Positions 34,927 to 48,556 of a stretch of DNA of 64,000 nt are shown here, piece after piece. The notes below the pieces were generated by a model. It worked only from the letters and a program-made list of their open reading frames with translations, did no database searches and had not been told where the DNA came from. The stretch is from NCBI GenBank assembly GCA_030549775.1, contig CM060177.1, positions 46,526,244-46,590,243 of the forward strand, given 5' to 3'. Each line of letters begins with the position of its first letter. Position 1 is the first letter of the stretch. The translations under genes and the position numbers were made by a program. Origin of the DNA: Tamarix chinensis. Lineage: Eukaryota > Streptophyta > Magnoliopsida > Caryophyllales > Tamaricaceae.

Positions 34927-37900
34927 ACTTAAAATAAATAGTGTTTTATGACAACTTTCTTATTCTATATATATTTTTAATAAAATATGTACATTTTTAG
35001 CTGTAAAACGTCTTACTTTTCTTATTATGTGTTTTGAAATAAAATGAGATCAAACATTTATTTGTATCTGATTGTTTTAATATGATAACTTATTATATCA
35101 TTTTTATTAGTACGACTTTTTGAATGTTTTGAGATCTTGTTGGGTAGGGCTTTAAAAGATTAGAGATGCCTCACGAGCTTTTCTAAGTCAATTAATTAAC
35201 GACTCCACTTAATTTGTTCAAGTAGCTAAATGAGCTGAACGAGCATGATAATTTTGGACTCGAGTTTATTTACAGTATAGAAGCTCACGAAACGAGCTCA
35301 ACTCATTTACCAAAAAGGGTCACAAGCAGGTTCGATTCATCTCGTTAAAAAACTTAGCATGTTTTTAAAAGAGTCAAGTTCGAGCCTTATTTTTAGAATA
35401 ATTTATTAATGAGTTGAGAATTTATAGCCCCAGTGTTGGGAATCCCTCACCATTGGACATATTTAATGATATCGGGTTGGCTAATCAATACTTCTTCTAT
35501 TACTATTTGTAGTGTACTATATAAAAAGTCTAAACTACCAAATCTTGCTTAACGACTAATGGTTTGTCAACTAGTGCCGATAGTATTGGTTCTAGTCGTA
35601 AGGGGAGAATTGGCATAATTACACTGGAATCTTTGATTTGATTGTCTCATATTGATTGGTTATTGCTATTATGTGAATACTAAATTACTCATTTTTTCCT
35701 ACTAAAAATGTTTTATTTGATTGATTGATAAATCGTTCAGTTGGTTAATAACATTTATTCGATATTTTGAACTACTTCTTTGACAAACCATTTACACTTG
35801 CCAATGATAAAGCTTTATCAAATTAATTTATAATAACTTTAAGAAGTGTAATAATTTTTTTTTGCTAAGTGTTTCATGTTGGTTTTCTAAAAATAAGATA
35901 TTTTTGTACACATCACAAAAGGATTGAATCAAAACAAGAAGAACAATTGGATTAGTTAGAAGGTTAGGGTTTTGGTTGGGTTGTTAGGGTTTCATAATTT
36001 TTATGAGGTTTTGGGAGTTCAATTGGTTAAGGGTTTCAATGGTGGATTAATGACTAATTATGGGTTATTAATTTTGGAGAAAAAATGCTGGTAAAGAAAA
36101 GGGTATTAGGGTTAGGGTTTTGATTGAAGGTGTTGATTTTGAGGTTCAACATATGGATTATGATGGGAGATTATGGGAACAATTAGAAGGGTGGTTGATG
36201 GAAACTATATCAAGAATTTTTTGGCTTAATTATGTTAATTAACATATCAAGAAATGTGGCTATGGAAGAGAGTCAGGGTTTCAAGAGGTTAAATATGATG
36301 AATATTAAATATGAATATGTGTATGTATATGATTGTTTGATGCTCCATTGTTTAGGATATGAATGTGTTCAATTGAAAAAAAACTAGCTCACTCAAATCA
36401 CAAAAAAATGAGTATAGAATATTGATTATCACATAGAAATCAAAAATCAAGAATGAACTCGCCAAGAGAACTGATCGAATAATTAAACTTAACTTGGTTG
36501 TATTACAATTGATATCAACATGTACCTGAGCCACAACTTTATTCTTAATTCCAAACCTCCTCAAATATCATTCTCCATGAAAATATAATCTAAAAATAAA
36601 AGATAAAAATTCAAAAAAAAATATAAACAAAAATCGATACTCTCAAAAGATAAAACTTGCAAATAACAAAGTAAAGATTCATATATTCTAACAATATTTA
36701 ATATCTACTAGCTAAATTTAAATTTTGACTTATATGGATATATATCCCTAGTATTATATGTCCATGGCATATTCAAGTAATTTTTTTTCATTAATAATTT
36801 CAATAATGACCATTAAGTCTCTCCTTGGTGCATAATTAAGCAAGTAAGCACTTAATTAGGCCTAATGTTCTTAGTTTGACTCCACTCTTTTACCAATGCC
36901 GAACTAATGAGATCTATTATGAATTAAGACAACCTATGAATTGTATAATTTGTATAACATCATCCTCCATCATATAAAATGATAAAAAATTGTAGAATAA
37001 AAAAATTAAATAATATTAAGGGAGAGGAGATTGAGATTAAAAAATTCATCACTCTTCATAAGTATATATATACCAAACCAAACACTGAGCTATGACAGAT
37101 TGTTCAATTCTAGGATGGGACTGTAAAATTGAGTTTCCAAAGATCTCTTAGCCACCACCTCTCAAATATGACATCAACATCCTCTACCATTGATATAGGA
37201 AGGGTATAAAAAATTACCTATGTCATCAATGCATATACCCCATCTTAGATTTACCAAACACATCATTCCAAATAGCCACCTATAATTCAAGAAATTTCCA
37301 TTTTGTTTACACAAATAATAATAATAATAAAATCTTGAACTACCATAAAAGGTAGAATCACTCCATTTTTTCCTACAAACTCCTGAACCACCATATGACC
37401 CAAACTCTCCTCATGGTTCTCCTAACTTCTCTAAAATCATTGAAAACTTGATCAATGTGATTGAAAGAGATATTTAGATTAACAAAAAAAATTTCAATGA
37501 GGACTTCTATGGTTCTCAAAAAGAAACAAGAATATGGTTTTTCAAATACTTACTCAACCAATGTCAAGATATCCAAAGAAAATTCTACAACTTCATCCAA
37601 AATGAAAGATCTAAGTCTTATTCTTTGATTGGTTCAAAATCTATGCCAAAAAAAAAATTACGTTGATTTCCCTTTCTAGAAGATTAATCAAATTACCACT
37701 TGCAATAAAGCTAAAAATTGGTAGACTGATGGAGGTATAATTGAGTTTGACCATCCCCATCTATAAAATATCAAAATAGCCTCCTGTGATAACTTACTTG
37801 AGCTAAAACCCCTCTGCATGTGTAATGAATATGATAAAGATAATATTAAAAATATCATTTTCCAAAATAACTATACAAACATCCATATTAATGCAATTGA

Positions 37901-38479
37901 ATCCCAACTTGCAAAACTTAATAAAAAAAAATTAGAAAACCATCCTTTCAACCTCTAAGTCACATCCTTACCACATACCTCTGAAAAAAAAAATTTCCCA
38001 TCTTTAAACCTTTTTGGGCTTTAAAATTCAGCCAATAGAATATCCAAATTGGTTTAATTAAATTCCTCCAAGCCATCAAATCTCAACTTATTCAAATTAA
38101 TCCCACTTCCTCTGCCTCAAACCAAATCTAGGTGCCTTAAACCCCTGAGCAACACTCTCATATATATACCTTAGGATTTTCATCCTCACGCCATTAAATA
38201 GAAGATGATCCCAAAGAAGAACCAACCCTCTCTCGCCTCCATTGAAAAAATACCCAACCTTCTCATGTAGGACTATTATTACCATAAATATAACCCCTAA
38301 ACTTAGTCTTGAAACCAAGCTCAATAAGCTTGTTCAACCAAATTATAAAACCTCATCCCTTTATGAATGAAATATTGATGAAATATCTGAATACAAAATT
38401 CTAAATCTTCTTAAACAAATGACCATGGTTTTAATTTTGTACAAAACCCAAATTGGTACATTTGATAAAGCCATTGCAA
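34927..38479. other. Spacer, little recognised
   Basis: AT-rich. GAGCTCAACTC/GAGCTGAACGAGC motifs at 35230-35310 look like further MITE debris. Short TTAGGGTTAGGGTTT stretches near 36110 are telomere-like but only two units long. The part from about 36350 onward has lysine- and asparagine-rich broken frames that may belong to the pararetrovirus that follows (movement-protein side), but I cannot show it. Confidence 0.35.
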
Positions 38480-38799
38480 TAAACATGATCATAGGGTTTT
38501 CTTGGCAAATTTAAGGATGGTGGGATTTCCATCTTACCCTAGAGAGGCAAACCTATATCATTAAGGCTATCCAAATTGATTAAGAAGGACAAATCATCAT
38601 TGAAAATAATGATGTTTATCCTGACATCATTGCCTCACTCATCCTTGGCATTTTTCTTTGTTTTGTTGGTGACCCCTCACACCTCAAAGACAAAAATGCT
38701 GAGCTTCTCTCAAACCTCTATTGTAAAAAAGTAAGCGACTTTAAAAGGTACAATAACGCTTTCCTCACTCGATTTATGGTCTATGATGATCCAAACTAG

Positions 38800-39272
38800 C
38801 CCTTTTGGAAACAAAAGTTTCTTTTTGGCCTTCCAACCCTTCTTGGAGAAAGAGTTCAAAATAAAATAAAAGAGGCCCACTGAAACTTAATCCCATATTA
38901 TTGATTCACTTATGGTGAAATCATTATCCTTAACTAGAAAGGAGGTCTTAAAATCTGTCAAGACCTCAAACTCTAAGGACATCTCGAATGGGAGATGCAC
39001 AAAATAAGGCATAATCTTTGATCTTTCTTCCAATAATTTAATATCCATGACACCTCTACTAAAACCAAACCATGTATTGGATCCTGCAAACCAAACAATC
39101 ACTCAAAGAAATACCCAAGAAACCTTCTTAAAAACCAATACCTCCTCAACAACCACCATCATACTACAAGAGATCCCAGCCTCATAGAAGAAAATTTCAA
39201 TCTTCTTCCAATTCTAAAAGAGAAATTACTTGCTACAAATGTGGAAGAAAATGCCATACATCCAAGAATCAC
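38800..39272 (+). pseudogene. Pararetrovirus coat-protein-like region with zinc knuckle
   Basis: Coat proteins of this virus family package the genome and end in a zinc knuckle. The knuckle remnant is at 39231-39272 with Cys, Cys and His at C-x2-C-x4-H spacing; the last ligand position is His rather than the usual Cys. The upstream 400 bases have coat-core-like spacing of Leu-Gly-Glu and basic residues but contain several stops. Confidence 0.5.
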
Positions 39273-40639
39273 CGACTAAATATATAAAGTTTTGAACTCC
39301 ATCTTAATGAGGAAACATTAGGAAAGTTCTAAAGCCTACTCATTGAATCTTCTAAAAATGAATCTAAAGGAGAATTTTGAAAATCTGGCCTCCAGATTAA
39401 TGAGATTGCCTTACCTTCTTTCTTCTGTTTCTTTAAACATGAGGATGAGGAAAATCCAAAACAAATAAATGTCCTTACTAAAGAGTAAAAACTCATGCTC
39501 AAAGTTTTTCAGCATATTTTTGATCCCTCAAGAAAAAATAGTACTTTGAAAGGCTTCGTGAATATCTTAAAAATGATGAGTCCTATCCTCCATCTAAACT
39601 CTTAGCTAAGCCAAAAAAATACCTGTAACCTAACTTCTATTCTCAAGTGAAAAAAATAAATCCAAAAATTCTATTCCTATGACTTCCAAACTCCAATAGG
39701 AAATGAAAAAAGTCAAAAGTGAGTTAAAACAGCTTTAACAAAAATAAGAAAATGACGACAACAACATCTAATTTTTCTTTTCCAAATCTATGGAGAATTC
39801 TTCTCTAATCCCCAGTGAAAATGGTGATGAAGATTTTGAAGATCAATCCTTCTAAAACCTCCCTGCCCCTACATATTTCCTTAATGTTTTAAAATAAATT
39901 ACCTCTCAAAAATATATTATAAACATCACTATCAAAATTTCTAATGATTTTCAAATCACTATCATACCCTTTTTGATACACTTTTTGATCTTAATTGTAT
40001 TAATGATGATATTATTCCAAAATAATTTCTTTTTCTCACTACAGAAAGACTTTATGCAATAAATAATTCCAAAATCAAGATAAAAAATAAATGCAAAGCC
40101 AATTTTGTTTGCAACAATCTCCAAATGAGATAAACTTATCTCATAACACTTGACATCAGCTAGAATATTATTCTAGGCACACCTTTTATAAACCTAATAA
40201 CCTCTTACCAAGTTAACCATACTGGTATTAGCTTTAGAACAAATGGATCTAAGAATTCACTATCCTTCCTTGAAATTCCCAAAATTAGAAATCTCTATCT
40301 TATTAAGGCTAATTACATTTATCATAACTAACACTAGTTAGAATCTATTTCCTTGTTAATAGTAGAAAAACTTACCTTAAAGTTCTCAAACAAGGATTAT
40401 CTCTTTGAAAGATCCAACACTAGTTAGAATATGATAATATCAAACACAAAATCACTAGCCTTCAAAAATAAATCGAACAGGAAGTCCGTTCACACCTTCC
40501 AAATGCCTTTTGGTATAGAAAATAACACATTATTAACCTCCTTTATGAATATTATTTCCTTTATAAGAATATCCTTATAAAGTCTAGGCCAATCCAAATG
40601 AATGCTAATCTATAAAACTATTATCAATACAAGATAACT

Positions 40640-41370
40640 AATTTAGAGAATAAATGTCTCATCTCCAAACCTTTTTCTCGATGGTCTTGTGCAACATTCT
40701 ATGCTAATAAACAATCTAAAATAGAAAGAGGTACTCCTAAGCTTGTCATCAACTATAAACCTTTTAACATAACACTTAAATGAATTTGATACCCTATTCC
40801 TAACAAATGTGATCTCCTTCAAAGGTTTCATTCAACCCTCATCTTTTCAAAATTTGATATTAAATCTAGCTTTTGATATAAAACAACTTTTACTGTCCCC
40901 TTTGGTCACTATAGATAGAATGTTATTCCCTTCGGACTTAAGAATGTCTCCTCTGAATTCTAAAGGATCATGAATGTCATTTTTAATCCATACTCTAATT
41001 TTTGCAGTATCTACATTGATGATGCCCTCATTTTTCAATATATATTGATCATCATTTTAAACAGCTTAGGACATTTATTTTGGTTATCAAAATAAATGGT
41101 CTTATTATCCCAAAATCAAAATTCTTTTTGTTCCAAACTTATATAAGATTACTTAGCCATTACATCTCCCAGGGAAATTTCACCCCAATTGAGAGATCCC
41201 TAATTTTTACACCTAAATTTCTAGAAAAAATTCTAGAGAAAAAACAGTTACAAAGATTCCTAGGTAGTCTTAACTATTTTCTGGATTTCCATCATAATGT
41301 CAGTTGTCTCACCAAATCTCTCCATGAACCATTAAATAAAAATCCATTCATTGGATTTAATAATATATAG
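40640..41370 (+). pseudogene. Pararetrovirus reverse transcriptase region, copy 1
   Basis: Reverse transcriptase of the endogenous pararetrovirus. The catalytic YIDD box is readable near 41012-41024, preceded by the conserved PFGLKN block (about 40915-40935) and followed by the thumb/connection block FLGSLNY (about 41255-41277). At least three in-frame stops lie within the catalytic domain, so it is inactive. The 40850-41205 part is repeated at 41705-42060. Confidence 0.8.
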
Positions 41371-41439
41371 AAATTATCAACCACATCATAATTTAAGTCA
41401 AGACATCCCCTACCTACACCTTGCTAATCTAAAACTCCC

Positions 41440-41640
41440 AAAAGTAGTTGAAATAGATGTCTTTGATATTAGTTATGGTGGTATTATCAAATAGGTCTAC
41501 AAATAGTAGGAAACAAATAGTATAATTCACCTTTTTCCACTTGAATGGAACCTAGAAAAACTGTTCTACCATAAAAAAAGAAGAAGAATAAATCCTCTCC
41601 ATAGTTCTTTAAATTCAAAAGCTCTAGTTTAACCTTCTTT
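41440..41640 (+). pseudogene. Pararetrovirus RNase H fragment
   Basis: The reading after the RT contains an Asp-centred VEIDVFDISYGGI stretch (about 41437-41490), resembling the first catalytic Asp block of RNase H in this family. Stops follow at once and the frame degenerates before the duplication at 41705. Confidence 0.5.
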
Positions 41641-41704
41641 ATCAAAAATTCTTACCGATGATAGATTGTAAATCTGTAAAATAAGTACTATAAAAGGATT
41701 TCCA

Positions 41705-42060
41705 AAATTTGATATTAAATCTAGCTTTTGATATAAAACAACTTTTACTGTCCCCTTTGGTCGCTATAGATATAATGTTATTCCCTTCGGACTTAAGAAT
41801 GTCTCCTCTGAATTCTAAAGGATCATGAATGTCATTTTTAATCCATACTCTAATTTTTGCAGTATCTACATTAATGATGCCCTCATTTTTCATAATATAT
41901 TGATCATCATTTTAAACATCTTAGGACATTTATTTTGGTTATCAAAATAAATGGTCTTATTATCCCAAAATCAAAATTCTTTTTGTTCCAAACTCATATA
42001 AGATTACTTAGCCATTACATCTCCCAGGGGACTTTCACCCCAATTGAGAGATCCCTAATT
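41705..42060 (+). repeat. Second copy of the 355 bp RT segment (direct repeat of 40850-41205)
   Basis: The segment repeats 40850-41205 at an offset of exactly 855 bases, with roughly eight differences by eye. Both copies carry the same TGA (after the TCTAGCTTT stretch) and the same TAA in place of the expected Gln codon; copy 1 has one further TAG that copy 2 lacks. Sequence right after the repeat (from 42061) is unrelated to what follows copy 1. Confidence 0.85.
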
Positions 42061-42822
42061 CCATCCTTTTTCCATTTTTGTACTAATTTGTTTTTCCCAT
42101 GGATTTCTCTTGGGAAGCATAACATCAAACTATTTGTGACATTCCCATCATTAATTGATAGGTATTTTAAAGTTAAATGATGGAACAAATTCCAAGCCTT
42201 TAATAAAATTTCCAAGAAACATGTCCATGCATGCTGAAAAAAAAATATAATGCAACCAATCTCCCAGGTTTCCCTTCCAACTGACCCTACTCAAGTTCAT
42301 TTCCTTAAATAAAAAATTACATATATTTGCATGACCTACCACAACCAAAACACTGATGAATATGTTTCTATTTTTAGCTAAATTTTATCTTCACAAACTA
42401 AATCCTCCTCTGCATCATCATCTCTAAAACCCCTCATTAACTATGGTGATGAGAATAAAGATGATTGTTGTGTCATCATTCCTTAAAAAATTAAATAAAT
42501 CTCAAACATATATTTAAGACAAGTAATATAAGGCAACATAGTTATAGAAATAGTTTTTAGCACAAAACAAAAAACTCAATTAGACAACACAACAAAATTC
42601 ATGGTAGATAAATTTCACTATAAAAATCATTGTAGCAGGCAAAAGCAAAAGACAAGTACAAAGCCTATTTAAAACTTCTGGTGTAGGATGCCAAAATTTT
42701 CTCTCACTAAAGTGAAAAACCAAGTGGTAGACACAACTTTCAGTGCATTATAAAAGATACGATTCCTCCCCAAAATTTAAAAGATACAATGATCATGTCT
42801 CAAAGTCTTTAAGCCTCCAACC

Positions 42823-42830
42823 TATATATA
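42823..42830 (+). promoter_or_regulatory. TATA box, candidate pararetrovirus transcript promoter
   Basis: TATATATA in CCTATATATAGAGGACTCG, downstream of the pol remnants where the large intergenic promoter of a caulimovirid would sit. Support is positional only. Confidence 0.35.
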
Positions 42831-43121
42831 GAGGACTCGAAGACCATAAAGGGGCATCAATTTTTCTTCACAAATATTTCTATCCATATCTCTTCTCTTA
42901 ATTATTGTAAATCTCTATCTTGATGAATATTTACATTTACAAATCCTCTTGTAATATGCAAACTGATTCAAATAAAAGTTCTTCACCTATTCCTTATTCA
43001 TGGCTCATTTATGTTATACTACTCTACTCCTCCTCTATCTTCTTCTATATTAACATGGTTTCCTTAGATCTTGTGGTGTTTATATATATATATTCAAAGT
43101 GGTATTTCTTGCCAGCTACAT

Positions 43122-43149
43122 GCTTCAAGCTTCAAGCTTCAAGCTTCAT
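43122..43149. repeat. Heptamer tandem repeat GCTTCAA x4
   Basis: Three exact GCTTCAA units followed by GCTTCAT. Confidence 0.9.
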
Positions 43150-45517
43150 GGCATGCTAAAAGTTGAAATAGTAAATAAACAAAGATAAATGAAACCACAC
43201 AAAGACACACATTGATGAATATCCTATAAAAGTTAAATTTATAGTTGTTAAGTAATGAAAATATCTTTATAGTATGCTATCAAAAATTATTTAAATAATA
43301 TAGAAATAAAAGTATCTTAAAAAATATGTTACAACATATAGTATTAATACATGGTCTCATTATTTACTGATCAACTTACATATTTCTCATAAACATAGTA
43401 TGTGTTTATTGGTTACAATTAATGATTATATTAGGCCTACAGGAATTTGAAAATAAATGAAAATTTAGATAAATTATAAAAGTGAGAAAATGATCAATGT
43501 TAATGGAAACAAATAGTCATGATTCTTGAATATCATTTTTTTAATTCATAGGAATCCAATAAAAGTGAGTAAAAAAAATACCCTAATGGTTTTCAATACT
43601 AAGAAATGAGGATTCAAACATGAAGCCTCATATTTTCAAGACTCTACCTACAACCATTAGGGTATAATCTCACTAGTAGATTAGTAAGTTCAAATAAAAA
43701 AGATGGACAATGTGAAGAGTTTATTTTCTTTAAAAAAAATAAAATAAACAATGAGTATTAAGGTAAATTAATTTAAGAGGAGTAAATTTTATAAACACCA
43801 TCGTGTTTTCTCATTATTAAGTAAAGATGACCAGTAAATTCTTTTTGTATAGTTACACACTTTTTTGGGTGGAAGGGGGAGTAATCTTGTGTAATACCCC
43901 ATTCTTTTGAAAAATATAATTTATTCAATATCTATATTGGTGGAGCAGAGGTTAATTTTCCTTAATTTGATGTTTAATTATATATTGTAAGTGTTTTGAA
44001 ACCCTCATTCTGTTTTTGGAAGGTTTAGGAATCCTAGCCATTTCTTACTATTTTGTGTTCTATAAAGCTTTTGAGCCACTTTTGGCTTCAAGACTCTTTA
44101 AAGATTCTTGTTTAATGCGAATATTTAAATTTCTCATGTTAATCTGAGTCCCCTATTTTTTTTAAAACCAAACTAAGTTGTTGACAAACTTATCATATAA
44201 GTATGCCTTAATCTCATGTTTTAAGAATTAAAAGCCCTTTTTGGGTATTTCTTTTGGAAAATTTATGGAAACTATGTTTTAGTGTTTCTGATCTCTAATT
44301 AATTTAAAAATATAATATAGTTATTTCTAATATTTGTTTTGATTCAATAAGATATTTTTGGATATAAAAAATCACCAAAGCCTACTTATCATCTTTCATT
44401 CACACCTTAACTTTATGAGATTGAATCATAGCCTTTTTATTTTACACGATTTACACTCATCTTGGAACCCTCATGTGGCTTTGCCTTCTTTATGTTGGTT
44501 TAGATACTTTTACCCAACCATCTTCCAAATCTTAACCAGGGAGACTTTAACTTAACTTAAGCATTAAGTCTTCTAACCTTATCAAAATTTGATCATTTTC
44601 TTCCCTCATTCTCCTTATTAGAAAACCATTATTATTTTTCCTATTTTTATTTTCGTTGCCTTCCATGGAAATTTGCTCTATAGTTGAAGCCTGGTTATTC
44701 TTCGTCCAAGAATTTATCTTTGTTTCCTCCTCAATCCTTTCTTCTTTGATTTGGTTTTTTAGGGTTTATTTCCCTCATCTTTAATTTTCTATTGTTTTCC
44801 CAAGTTTCAAGAGATGGATTAGAGGATTTATATTTTGTTTCTTCTTTTATTAGAGTATAGTTATGGAGGTAAACTTCCTAAGCTCTTTGGAAATGAATTC
44901 ATCATGCTATATATGATTTGTGGCACACTTGTTTTTCTTATTTATTGTTTTGGGTGGTTTAAGACTTTAGACTATTTCCATGGATTTTGTGTCTTTTAGT
45001 TTAATTTGTTGATACTATGATAATCCTTGATGTTTTAGCATAGTTTTGGCACATAACATGATATGATTTGGATTTATTTAGTATGCTTTATAAGTGATTA
45101 CATATTTCCATTCTTTAAGCAATTTTTCCATGTTCTTGGGGGATTTAATGGTGGATTTTATTTTAGGCATAATTTCCATGCTTTAGTTGATTTTTTTAAT
45201 AGCATTTATTTTGAGTGTAGCCTTATTTTATGGCAATTAAGCCTACTATATATATGATATTTTAGTTAATTGGCTCTTATGAAGTCCTTAAGCTAAAATT
45301 GGTAATTTCAAAGTTTTAGATAACATTCATGATATGTTGGGCGAATCAATTTTCCTAAGTATCAAATAAGTGAGATTATGATGGCCTTAATTGAATGATA
45401 GTTGACTTGTGAATAATTGAAATTAATATACTAAGTTGGAAATGAAATGGTTATATATTATGGAGGTTATGGCTTATTGCATAACCTTACCATCTCATGG
45501 CTAGTGAATGTTGTGGC
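43150..45517. other. Spacer, nothing recognised
   Basis: AT-rich with short chance frames (44358-44555, 45063-45257). A 13 bp perfect inverted repeat TACCCTAATGGTT lies at 43579-43591 and 43652-43664. TGTAATACCCCATTC at about 43892 resembles the start of the giant LTRs, but no matching end was found. Confidence 0.4.
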
Positions 45518-46610
45518 TAGGGATGTTAATGAGTCTAATTGATTCAAAATTGTAATTATTTGAGCTTGAATTATTTATTAAACAAGTTAAGTTGAGTTGA
45601 GCCACCTTATTATTAGGTATCCCTATATGTTTGAAATGCCCCAAAAATTCTAATTTTATTATTTATCATTAAATAATTTTTTATTTTAAAAAATTAATTA
45701 AATAATTTACTTTTATTAAAATAAGAGAAAATTAATTAGGGTAAATCAAGAAGAGAAATTTATAAGTGTTTTAAATGGAAGGAATGTTGGTATTTTTAAG
45801 CTAATTAATGATTTTATGTAGAAATTAATTAAATAAATTACTTTATTTAAATTAAGAAGAATAAAATAGCTTCAATTAATATAAACTTTATAAATAATTT
45901 AATTGGAGAAAATTAGAGTGTTTTGTTAATTAAAATGGAATTTAAGAAATTTCTTTCAAAAAACCCCTAAATTAACCTAAAAAGATAATTTAATTACTAT
46001 TGTAATATTTATATTTTATTAAACATCCCAATTACCCAAATCATGCTAATTAATCCAACCACTAATTTCCCTTCTTTTTCCTTTTTTTCCTTTTTCCTTT
46101 TCTCCCTCCTTTTTCCCTTTTTCTTTCTTTCCCCTTCTCTTCCTTATTCCCCCCGACTTGGGCCGGCCTGCTGGCCCAGTACCCTTGAGCGGCCCAGCAC
46201 CCTTGAGCGGCCCAGCTCCCCAGCGCATGCCCTTCTTTCTTCCGGCCAGTTCGGCTCCCTTTTTTTTCTTTCTTTTCTTTTCCGCTGGACCGCCGGTCCA
46301 GCCTTCTTCTTCCTTCCCCGCGTCGTCTTCTTTCCTTCGCAGCCTGCAACACGAAATTTCTGCCGGAAAAGGAAAGCCTACAACAATAGCTCCAACACTG
46401 GTCATTTCACCCTCTTCTCCTCGTTGTCTTCCCTGTGGACATGACCGATCAACTCAGTCCCTCTCCCCGCACGAAAACCTTCTTCTTTTTCAACAAATCA
46501 TGGCCTGCAAATCGCAGACCATGTGCCGGCGAATCTCACCGGACAACCTACCCTGACCCTAAGCCCCTAACCTCCCCCTCGAAGCTTGTCGTTTCCCCTC
46601 CCAATTTCCC

Positions 46611-46618
46611 TATAAATA
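46611..46618 (+). promoter_or_regulatory. TATA box of solo LTR 2
   Basis: TATAAATA in CCCTATAAATAGCCCC, at the same place as the box at 21914-21921 in LTR 1. Confidence 0.6.
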
Positions 46619-47109
46619 GCCCCAAAGGCCACCTGAATCGGGTTTGAAAAACCTGGAACCCAGAGAAACCCCGTCGCGCCGCCCCGCCTTCAGCCGCTAT
46701 TTCCTCCGCCTTCGGCCACCGTTGCCGCCTGCCCGCGCCACCAACATCCTCCCTACACCTCCCTCTACACACCCAGACTACTAGCTCCCCTTGCCTTGCG
46801 CCGCACGTGCCGCCCTGGCCATGCAAAAATTCCTCCCCAAAACAACCTTCCCACCCTCTGCGCCACCTTCGCGCCGCCACCGTCGGCCATACCGCCACCG
46901 TCGGCCATACCGCCACCTGCAGCTCCGCCACTACCCCCCAAATCAACCAGCAGTTCCTGCTCTACCACCCTACACCTCCACTTTCCCCTAATTCCCTCTT
47001 CCCTGGCCTCCACCTCCATTTTTCCCCTCTCTTCCCTTCCTCCACCGCCGCTCCGCCGCCGGCGCCACCACCTCCCAGCCAGGTTGCCCAACTCCCTGAA
47101 CCCTAGATT

Positions 47110-47689
47110 TTAAATAATAAATGAGATTAATGATTTAATACTATTAACTACTATTATTAGTGTTATTATGATGAATATCAACATTATTATTATTATTACT
47201 ATATCATTATTATTATTACTAATACTACCACCCTATTATTATTACTAGGACCCAATCCTCCCCTAAGAACTTCTAATTAATGGTATTAAGCAATACAAGA
47301 CCCTATTAAGTTATTATTATTGTTAATATTTCTAGTATTACTATTATTATCCTTATTATTATTAGCACTACTACTATCGTTACTATTATGATTACTATTA
47401 TTATTATTATTCTCGTTATTATTATTACTCTTATTATTCTTATTGTTATTATAATTATTATTGTCATTTATTACTATTATTATTTTTATTATTATTATTA
47501 TTACCATTATCACATGTGTTACTTTAACTATGACTAACATCCTTAGTACCTTTAATATTATTATTATTATTATTATTATCACTATTATTACTATTATTAT
47601 TATTCTTATTATTATTATTAGTATTACTACTAGTGTTATTGTTATTATTAATATTATTATTATGAGCATTATTGTCATTATTACTACTA

Positions 47690-47738
<49 letters not shown>

Positions 47739-47794
47739 CATCATCATCATCGTCATTATTATTATTATTATCATTATTATTATTATTATTATTA

Positions 47795-47848
<54 letters not shown>

Positions 47849-48049
47849 CATGTTTATTACTCTAACTATGACTGATGTTGTTATTATCTTTGCTATTATT
47901 ATTATGGTAGTATTCTTACTATTATTAGTATGATTAACATTATTATTATTATTAACCTTATCATTATTATTGTTATCATTATCGTTACTATTACTATTAT
48001 TATGGTTATGTTATTATTATTATTATTATCATTATCATCATCATCATCA

Positions 48050-48095
<46 letters not shown>

Positions 48096-48240
48096 CTTTG
48101 TTATTATTTTTGTTGTTGTTGTTGTTGTATTTAATGCATTTATTATTTTATCGATTAGTACCATCGCTATTATCCTTAGCATTATAATTTAATATTATTA
48201 CCTTAGTATTTTTGTTATTCTTAGTATTGCCACAACTATT

Positions 48241-48275
<35 letters not shown>

Positions 48276-48502
48276 GTGATTATTATTATTGTTATTTTTA
48301 TTATTTTTATTATTGTTACTATCATTATTGCTATCATTACTATTATTATTATTCTCATGGTTAATACTAGTGTCATTAGGTTTATCTTTCTAACTATTAT
48401 TATCATTTCAACTATTTCTATTATTATTATTTTCAGTATTCATACTATTATTTGTACTATTATTATTATTATTTTCATCACTATTGCTACTTCTACTACT
48501 AC

Positions 48503-48556
<54 letters not shown>

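Larger units (their letters stand above)
38480..42850 (+). mobile_element. Endogenous pararetrovirus, Caulimoviridae-like, decayed and rearranged
   Basis: An old integrated copy of a plant DNA pararetrovirus. Plus-strand remnants occur in the order expected for that family: coat-protein-like core with a zinc knuckle (about 38800-39272), aspartic protease region (about 40000-40210), reverse transcriptase (about 40640-41370) and RNase H (about 41440-41640). A duplicated RT segment follows (41705-42060), and a TATA-containing intergenic-like region is at 42640-42850. No LTRs were found, which separates it from gypsy elements. Stops are frequent in every part, so no open viral frame remains. The left limit and the genus are uncertain. 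Confidence 0.7.

Noticed and set aside
36105..36125. Interstitial telomere repeat (TTAGGGTTAGGGTTT)
   Set aside because: Only two partial units of the plant TTTAGGG repeat; expected by chance in AT-rich DNA.
46043..47113. Overlapping open frames up to 135 codons in the second LTR
   Set aside because: Same compositional cause in solo LTR 2; the frames are not shared with the equivalent positions in LTR 1.
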